From positions 4,494,001-4,558,000 of the forward strand of contig NC_134017.1 of NCBI RefSeq assembly GCF_040712315.1: a DNA stretch of 64,000 nt, given 5' to 3'. The stretch comes from Castanea sativa (lineage: Eukaryota; Streptophyta; Magnoliopsida; Fagales; Fagaceae). This document shows, piece by piece, positions 55,756-64,000 of the stretch. The notes beneath the pieces are model-generated. The model was not told where the DNA came from, made no database searches, and saw only the letters and a program-made list of their open reading frames with translations. The position numbers and the translations under genes are program-made. The number at the start of each line of letters is the position of its first letter. Positions within the stretch are counted from its first letter, which is position 1.

Positions 55756-57204
55756 CTAGTCGCTAACCTGTGTGATGCACGGGAAAGATATTGAGTACAA
55801 TATATAATTTAATCTTGGTTTATTTTACTACAACAATGAAGTTGAATTTGTAATATAAAACCATATAGCTAAAACATTAGTTAATAGCTATATTTTTCAG
55901 ACATTTATTAAACTATATATATAATCATTATTATTATCAACTTAACAATATTTAAATATGACTCAATAACTTGAATCAAAAAACTAAAAAAAAATATTGT
56001 AGAAACAAAAAGCTCACTATAAAGAGAGAGTATGAAGAATGAACTAAATTTTTAGGTTTTTTGTCTAAAGAAATATAAAGTGAAATTTATATGTAACGGT
56101 GTAAAATTCATAACTACTCATTGGAATGATGAAACTGTACAACAATACTAGTAAAAATAGTACTGAAACAGTTTGCTTAAGCGGCCAAATAAATAGGTAC
56201 ATTTTTCTGTGATGGTGTCCATCTGTAACAAAACATGGAACACATAGTGAACAAATCATCATATGTTATTCAAAACAACCAAAGCCAATAAACTAATGCA
56301 GATACCAACAAAAAAGGACAACTACTTAAAAAAGAGTATGCTTTTAAAGAGCCTAGACAACAACAAAGACACTGCTTCAATGTGATTAACTTTAAACGGG
56401 ACATGAAAGAAGTGTAAAAAGGCCAACTATGTAAACAATCATAAAAATCTCAAAATCTCAAAAGCATAAACACATAAATCTATTACTAATGTCCAGATTC
56501 CAAAAGCGTAACTGTTTTTAAAGCCTTTTATATTGTAAATTAAAGATAAAAAGAAGGAAACGCATACCTTAGGAGGCTTGACGCCTATATCCTCATGCCG
56601 TTCAACTGCCTCTTAATCAAACCTTAGGAGCCATCTCACCCATGATTAATCAAACTGTAGGGCAGTCTCAAACCTAAATAACCAAATATAAATCTTATTT
56701 TAACACCTAAGTTTTTGTCTATTTTAAATACCTTTACCAGTTGTGGTTTGGTTCCGACAATATGAGGGTGGTGGGATGCGGCCACGGATTTCTCTCTTTC
56801 TTTCTCTCCCTATGCAATTTTCTTCTCGATGACATACAATGAATAGATACGGAAACTTTCGCTTTAGAGGATTTGGAGAAATTCTTTCACAGTTACCCAC
56901 TGGAAATAAAAGTCAGAGAGAAGGAGAGAGGAGTATAGATATAAGAAAAGAAGTGTTAACGTTATTTGATCTTCTGTAACTGCTACCCAAGAGAAAACGT
57001 TGTGTATTTAATTTACTACAGGCAACACCAACACCAACAGGTGGTAAAAATTTCACTGAACCAGTTTGCTTAAGTGGTCAAATGAGAAGATACAATGTTT
57101 AAGATTTTCTATAATGTAGATGTGTCAGTAATTTATGTAACCACGTGGCACAATGAAGAATGGTCAACAAAAAGTCAAACGTTTCGACTATTAGTTATTA
57201 CTAG
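55756..57204 (-). mobile_element. Region with two Helitron-like 3' ends
   Basis: On the minus strand CCCGTGCATCACACAGG, a short hairpin, precedes CTAG at 55759-55756, followed by T. A second hairpin, CTTGCGCATTGCGCGAG, precedes CTAG at 57204-57201. Hairpin plus CTRR before T is the 3' signature of Helitrons, and this CCCGTGC...GCACGGG form is common in plants. Between them a segment near 56150-56205 (CAGTTTGCTTAAGCGGCC) is repeated at 57045-57100. The 5' TC ends were not identified and no helicase was seen, so these would be non-autonomous copies. Confidence 0.42.
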
Positions 57205-57648
57205 CGTTTAACTCGCGCAATGCGCAAGATCATTTTATGAGTTAGAAAAAAATCAACTTAATATATTATAGTTAATGTGATGGTAAAATATGTAAGGTGA
57301 TGGATGGTTAGTTGTTCAGATAATGATGTTAATGTGCAGGTGTTCTTCTAAAAGACAAACATAACTTGACATCAACACATAATCTAGAAAAAATGTTAAT
57401 TGAAATTTCATAAGTTATAACTAATTGGTTCAAGGTTTTTTTAAAGGTTGTGGGTTCGAGAGAATATAGTTATTGAAGTATGAAATAAGTAGAAGAGAAA
57501 TTTGGCTAATAAAATCAATCACTAAAGAAAAAATTTGTTGCAAAGTGTATAAGATATGTTAGTTATCAATCTGTTTGTTTATTATTTTAAAATGCAATAA
57601 TTAACCCAAAAAATTCCATAATTCTATTTACATAAAAATTATTATTAC
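57205..57648. other. Intergenic DNA, possibly Helitron interior
   Basis: AT-rich DNA to the right of the second hairpin; if that Helitron end is real, this is its body. No gene was seen. Confidence 0.35.
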
Positions 57649-58418
57649 TATGGGGGATAAAAGCTATCGAATAAACGTTTGGGCTTTGGGCCTGATTGGC
57701 CATTACCAGTTTGTTTTTGTTAGGGGGCCTCTAAGCCCACGAGTCAGCTTACACTACAGATATCCGAGGAGTTGTCTGAGGATGAATGTCTCCTCGGACG
57801 GACTCGGCAAAGATCCTAGGATTTGCTATACGGGTTAAAGGCAAGATTCTGGAAATAACTAGTGGGTAAGAGGGCGATCCCAGCACCCTCTAGACGCAAG
57901 GATGTGAGAGAAATATCTAAGGAAAAGGCTGCTACCTCCACATTAAAGACCTTGCATCTACTTACCTGGCCGCATTAATGGAAAAATGACCTCTGAACAG
58001 TAGAATTCAACCTTCCTGCTATTGTTTGAAGATTTCAAGAAGGTGGCGGATGTGACAAGTATCTAAAGGGAAGATTTGTATGACACGTGGAGGAACCAGA
58101 GAAGAAGAAGTATATAAGGAGAGAAGAGAGGAAAGAGAGGGGGATCGGCTGCTAAGAAAAATATAGGAACTAAGGATTGTAATCTTTGGCCTAGAGAGAG
58201 AATATTTATACGAATCATCATCGGCTTACGTCCGAGGAGATCTATTTGTCATATTTGTTCATCATTTGCACAAATTGTAACATTCTAACCTGTTAATCGA
58301 ACTTCCAACATCCCGAACTTAGATTTCTAACCCACACTCTACAAATTTTATTGTATAAGGCTCATTGGGCCTGAGCCCAACATTCGTTTTTGGGTCCGGG
58401 TACAATTGTGCACTTACA
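57649..58418 (+). mobile_element. Solo LTR (770 bp) with 5-bp target duplication
   Basis: The element runs from TATGGGGGATAAAAGC (the usual TG start reads TA, one change) to GTGCACTTACA, with ATTAC on both sides (57644-57648 and 58419-58423). A promoter-like GAAGTATATAAGGAGAGAAG lies near 58107. It is GC-richer than the surroundings. No internal region. The frame at 57650-57838 lies in the LTR and is not a gene. Confidence 0.8.
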
Positions 58419-58423
58419 ATTAC

Positions 58424-61350
58424 TGTACAATTTTGAAGCATGCATGTTGAAATTTGGTTACAAACACAAAGATTTGCATGATCAATAAATATTTTCCTCT
58501 TGTATTAAAAGTTGTCCTAACAACATTTATTTGAAACTTAATCTCTTCCCTTGATATCTCTATCACATAGGATTAAAAATTCTTAAGTTAGCTAGCATTC
58601 ATTATTCCTAGAACTGGTCCAATATTTTCCAACAGCTTCATTCTCAGTCATCACAACCCAAACTTTGGTGGTATTTACAGAGGAGCCTGACAAATTATTA
58701 GAATAATATTTTACCTTTTTAGTAGAGAAGAAGTACATGAATCGAGCATCTTTGCATTTTTTTTTTTAATTTACTATTATTATTATTTATTTATTTTATT
58801 TTTTTGAAAATAGACAGTAATATATTTGTATCTAGAAAATCTTGGGACTTTATGAGAAGGTACGTAAGCAAATAAGTTAAAAAGCTTAAAGTTAAAAGCT
58901 AAAAGTTAATCCAAATGGTTATCAAGCTAGATAAAAATTTGTCTTGCCAACTAATATAAGTCTTGATAAAAACTTGAATTATTTTTTTATTTATTTTATG
59001 ACAGCATTATTTGCCCATTTGACATATTGTAGGACTTAGAAACACTGTAGAACTTTAGTAATAGAGCTACTACAATATTCAATTTTAATGTTTTTGTGTT
59101 TTTGTCAAATTACCGTGAATAGTGCTTTGGGGTCCATTTGGTTTCAATTGGCATGACATTTATGTTCCTTATTAATTAGATTTCATTTAAGGCTTAATCA
59201 TAACTTGATGTATTTAAAATTGTTTATTTTCTTTTGGAATTCAGTATCTTACAATGATTTATTTGCATGTGAATGTTATAGCAGCCAAATGCTAATTAAA
59301 GAGTAATTCGCACTGCAAATGTTTGATACTCCTTTGTAGCTTCAACTTTATGGTCATGCCACATTGGCTGCTGCACATACAATCTTTGAATGTATTCTAT
59401 AGTGTGAAACTCAAAGAATAAGAGGTGTCCTCCAACCAAACATTACCTACTAAATGAATTATATGCAATTCCTGTCAACTTGATAGCAATCGCATTAATT
59501 GTTTTATTAATGAAAATTCACACACCAGCAACCATAAAGTTACAATAACAAAATACATTTTTTGCAATTGTCTACCATTAAAATAAAATTTCAAAGTAGC
59601 TAATCCTGGTAATTATGCAGATAGGGTGAAATATTGACTAAAATCTATGAAATAATCAACTTTGTATAAAGAACATTACACTTTCAGATTTCATAGTTCT
59701 ACAATTTCAATCCATCTTTAAAAAGAGTAGAACAGGTAGGAGGGAAAACAAAAACTGAAAATTAAATTGAATTTTGTAGTTGCTATTTTTCCTTCTTCAA
59801 TTTTTCTTCTTCTTTGATGCATTTTGTTTAGTAGCATTGTTTCGTTTGTGAAGCATTTGAATAGGCATGCTATCATCATTTCATTTTCCATGTTTAGCAG
59901 GAATGGAAGCTGCAAATAGAGAATTGTTGTCCTCTTTTGTTTTTCTTACAAATTCGTCTTTTGTGTCCTGTAATAATTCACTTAAGTAAAATGTGCTTTA
60001 AAAATTCACAAACATCTAATAAATCCTTAAACAATATGTTACAGTTCTCTTATCAACGAAGTTAATATTGCTTTTTTGTATTACATTGGCTTTCAAGATA
60101 TCATAAGAAGGTCTAATATATTATTTTTTTAATTTCAAGAGAATTTTTTATGTACCAAGCAGATGTGCATAGTAACTAATATGCATCAGACTACATAATA
60201 TTATGACAAATTCAAAGGGTAACATTACTTATCAGGAAATTGTATTTTATATCTTCAAGTTTCTGCCCTCTATTTTAATGTTCACTTCAACTTTTGAAAT
60301 GATCACTCCAATAGAAACAATCTTAGTGTATGAGCTTGTTTTTTCTTTCTAATACAATGTCACACATCAAACTAATTTTGAGATATGTTCTCAAGGGATC
60401 ACCCTAGATCCTCATATTTCAAGCAATGCAAAGAATGTTCTTGAAAACAAAACTCAATGGCCAACCTTACTGGCTTACAACACAACTCAGCTCTACAGGG
60501 ATCGATCAATACTTGTATGCATATCCATAATGAACCCACTCAACACTCAGCAAAATCCCAATGCAAGGGCTACCTATCTGATCTCCAAATTAGAGAGCCC
60601 CTAAACACCAGCTTTTTATGATTTGTTAGTAATAGATAAGAAGAGAACGTAAGAACTCATAAATTTAAGAAAGTATACATACATACATCATGATTAACGC
60701 TTTTCATGGAATTCTATGTGTTTTTTGAAGAACAAAATTGTTTTTGAGCTTCTAGTAATATTTAAGGCACTCAGCATGATGTACAACAATTAATATTTTC
60801 AATAAAGGCTTGTTAATGCCAATCACTTCAAAAAACAAAAATGCCAATCAATCTTTTGATTTCTGTCAGTAGAAACACTTTAAGAAGCAAAATTTAAATG
60901 TGGAAAAACCAAAACCAAATCTTTATGGAAAAACACCACCTTAAATTATCTAAATTTGGTGGTTTGAATCTAAATGACTCTGATAGAGTAACTAATTGAT
61001 AAGAGAAAGCATAGCTGATAGCTCAAAGGAATTCAGATGTACTTAAAAATATTATAAGATCTTTTATAGCTAACACTTAGCACTAACCAAGAGAATCACT
61101 TACACCTCTGCTAGGGAAATCCAAATTGTAATGTAGATGCCCAAGATTGATGTTTTATTCTTAAATAGATAAAAAAAAAAAATGCATCGAACATAGTTAA
61201 CAGTTGCAATTTTTAATACACAAACAGCATCTAAATTAAATACCTAAAAGCCATAAAAGAACAAAAGAACCTAAACAAAATTGGAAAAGAAAAATAAATA
61301 CATATTACAATCCCACTTCTAAGAATGTATCTTACAATCCCAGCCACCAA
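58424..61350. other. Intergenic AT-rich DNA; no gene recognised
   Basis: No domain was found. Two weak signals are noted: a minus-strand segment at about 59980-59750 that opens after a TTACAG-like acceptor and encodes a Lys-rich tail (NASKKKKN) with one in-frame stop, and a GC-richer stretch at about 60390-60610. Either could be part of an unrecognised transcript. Confidence 0.4.
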
Positions 61351-61667
61351 ATTCTAAGAATGCATCTTACAATCCCAGCCACCAAATTTCCACTATGGAA
61401 GTTTCAAATGTGTAATGGTCATAAGCGCTATAGTGTCAAGAAAATTTTTATTAATAATTAAAAGCACATAATTCTTGCAATTCAAGCAGTTTTATTAATA
61501 ATCCCAGTTTTGTAGTTCAAATTCTAAGAATGCATCTTACAATCCCAGCCACCAAATTTCCACTATGGAAGTTTCAAATGTGTAATGGTCATAAGCACTA
61601 TAGTGTCAAGAAAATTTTTATTAATAATTAAAAGCACATAATTCTTGCAATTCAAGCAGTTTTATTT
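61351..61667. repeat. Recent 170-bp-period tandem duplication
   Basis: ATTCTAAGAATGCATCTTAC begins at 61351 and again at 61521. About 147 bp is shared, with a single difference seen (AAGCGCTA against AAGCACTA). A partial third unit (TTCTAAGAATGTATCTTACA) precedes at 61318. Near-identity points to a young event. Confidence 0.92.
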
Positions 61668-64000
61668 TTTGACTAGTTGTAAATCAAATAGTTTTTTGGA
61701 AATTTTTACTAAATTGATGTCCAAAGTTGAAGCGCACACATGCTAGAGGAATTGCATCTAAAATCTCGTTTTGAACAAATTTGACCACATCAATTAGTTA
61801 GAGTTATACATTAGAGAACAGAATTGATGCTAAAATTCCTTCTTTTCACTAAGTATAGACATTTCCTTCACTTCAGATAGACTATTATTTCTACATTAAT
61901 TTCATAGTTTTTTTTAAAAAATATTGATTGCAACATTAATAGTTTTTTTAATTTCTACATTATTGCAACATAGGTTCCTGCTTCATTGATTAAGCCTATC
62001 AATGCTCTTATGCCTATCAAATATTGACATGCATGTCAAAAAAAGTCATACTTCAAAACTTTGAATCCTAGTCATTCTGTTGAGTTTACAAAAACCATAA
62101 GTGTCAATGTAACTTTGACAAAATACCAAAAAGAAAGATACAGATAGGTAATTTAAGAATTTACTTTAATCAAAACTCTATAAAAAAGAACTTATTAATC
62201 AGTATCATGTTTTATGAGTACTTCAAGGGTGACATCCGAAAACCCCATATTTGCTTATTTTTAATATCCCCTAGGGGAAAACTCACTGAGGTTATAGAAA
62301 ATTTTGAGAAAATCAGTAATTTTTCAAAATAAATCACTCAATGCAACATGTATTAGAAGTGTAAATGAACCAAAGTGTTGACAGTAAATTAGTAATCACC
62401 CTCCTACCTATTTTCACAATAAATTTATTAGAATTATTACATGCTTAGGGTTCAACATACGGATCGAATCTAATGATTGGAAATTGATTTTGACATAAAA
62501 ACTTCTACAAATTTAATAGTGATCAAAACAAAACAAAAAAAGGAAGTCCCAAAAATTTCCTAAATGAACCAATCTTTAAAATCTCTAAATTCTAAAATTA
62601 TCCCAACACCAAAAGGAACCCCCAATTCCCATTTGCAAAAAAAACCCAAAAAAAAAAGGAAAAAAAAAAAAGAGAAAAAGGACTTTGGTGTGAGTTACAA
62701 TTGGAACTTGGAGACAACAACACTTACTTTCCTTTAGGAGAAGTTCAACTCAGATGAAATGCAAACTGAGCCAACTTCTTAATAGGAACATTAACATATT
62801 GGTAACACAAAAAACATCCCAAGTATGAAAGGAATATAATAGGACCATTTTCTCAGCACGAATGTCACACAACAGAAAAATTATTAGGAGAAGAACAAAG
62901 TTCCTAAAGAGTGCCTTTCAATTATATCAAAAGGTCAATCTTAGGAGCAAAAGCACCAACATGAAGTACCACTATATATCTTTTGTTGAGGGAAAAAATA
63001 AAATTAAAACCCTTTAATTTCACAAATCCTCACAAACCCAAAAATCGTTTCACATGCAACCCTCAAAAAATGGAGAAAAAAAAGAACCCGAAATCAAATT
63101 TCGAATAAAGATACTAACTTGTTCTCAAGCCAAAAAAGATTTTAAAAAAAAAAAGATGCTATCTTGTATCAAACAGAAAACAAACATGAAACATTAATCA
63201 TATAAAAATTATTCAAGAACAAAAAATTCACTAAAAGAAAAGAAAAAGAATTTACTTACATTTCCTTAGGAGTATGTGCTCTCTGCTTCCTCAATCTTTA
63301 TTGTACCACCTTTAGGAAAAAAAATTATGAGATTGCAATTATATTTAAGCGCCTTGATGGGCTAATAAATTACATAAAGAAATAATGAGGTGGAAACAAA
63401 CCCAATCAAATTTATAAATTCTTAATTAGGAACAATTTAGACTCGCGTAATCCAAATTGAATTTAGAAACCAACAACACTCATACTAAAGCAATTATCAA
63501 CAATAACAGATCAGTAAAACTAAATAAATTTAAACATGCATATAATGAATAAAGCAGAGATATGTGGCAGAGAAAGAAAGCAGTAGGAGAAGAATTTAAG
63601 AAACAGGGCAGTTCACCTAATGTCCTAGATAATGTTTCCAAAATTACCACTTCAAATAGTTATCTTCTTCTCTAATTTATTTCTCTCTTTTCAATTTCAA
63701 TTTCAAATGAAGGTACATTCTTAAAAGTACTCACAGTGGTTCAAGATTAATCTGCATAGTTCCAATGGCTTTAAAAAAGGGACCATTCAAAAACAACAAA
63801 TGCAAAAACTTTAAAATTTAAAATAAAACTTTAGTGTAGTTTTGATTACTCAAAGGTTTGCGCTTTGAGTAAAAAAGCAAATCTTCATTTTATGTGAACT
63901 CAAAATCAAAGCAACCCAAATATTCAAAATTGATTCTAAATACCCAAAACATTGAGCCAAGCCAAATACCCTAAAAACAAAACTTCTTCTAACCAAAAGC
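61668..64000. other. Intergenic AT-rich DNA with splice-like modules on the minus strand
   Basis: Minus-strand donors GTAAGT occur at 63259-63254 and 62727-62722, each preceded by a similar CTCCTAA(A)GGAAA block; TTTTCCTAAAG before 63309 resembles an acceptor, giving a 50-nt exon-like piece. All three frames of that piece contain stops, so it would be non-coding. No protein or RNA family was recognised, and the stretch runs off the window. Confidence 0.35.

Overview
The window is nuclear DNA of a eudicot plant. It is AT-rich and holds two recognisable host genes in a background of transposon debris. The element families and the NLR/DUF4220 gene types fit a woody eudicot; an oak or chestnut relative is my guess from memory of such sequences and was not tested.

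Layout. 1-4460: a degenerate repeat array holding a SINE and a small MITE, then an LTR (minus strand) with its adjoining internal DNA, then a 50-bp tandem repeat. 4460-8376: a decayed Ty1/copia element (plus). 9378-10186: small fossils, one resembling a caulimovirid movement protein and one the tail of a LINE RNase H. 10956-15383: a Mutator-like MITE broken by two later LTR insertions, one a 3.36-kb solo LTR. 15529-16573: another solo LTR with a perfect 5-bp target duplication. 16818-20486: an intact single-exon CC-NB-LRR gene of 1222 codons with a membrane-like N-terminus and degenerate nucleotide-binding motifs. 23255-25585: a short non-autonomous LTR element and a further LTR. 25655-32975: a decayed Ty3/gypsy element of Tat/Retand type (minus) with an opposite-strand extra ORF remnant, a six-copy 93-bp tandem array in its 3' region and a nested solo LTR. 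33087-35362: a cluster of MITEs.

35746-50575 (minus) is the second host gene, a DUF4220/DUF594 membrane protein. The large exon (37851-35746) has no start codon of its own. A 45-codon exon with the missing first membrane helix lies at 50575-50441, and both splice sites are phase 0. The joined protein is 746 residues, normal for the family. The implied intron is 12.6 kb and holds a SINE, a copia fragment, an LTR, a Retand-type extra ORF and a LINE.

50600-64000 is promoter-proximal DNA, then intergenic: a tandem duplication in the 5' flank, a Harbinger-like MITE, a third SINE copy, Helitron-like ends, a solo LTR (57649-58418) and a near-identical 170-bp tandem duplication. No protein-coding gene was recognised in the last 5.5 kb, though splice-site-like modules on the minus strand could belong to an unrecognised transcript. 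No tRNA, rRNA or CRISPR was seen. The two host genes have no evident functional link: one looks like an immune receptor, the other a membrane protein of unknown function.
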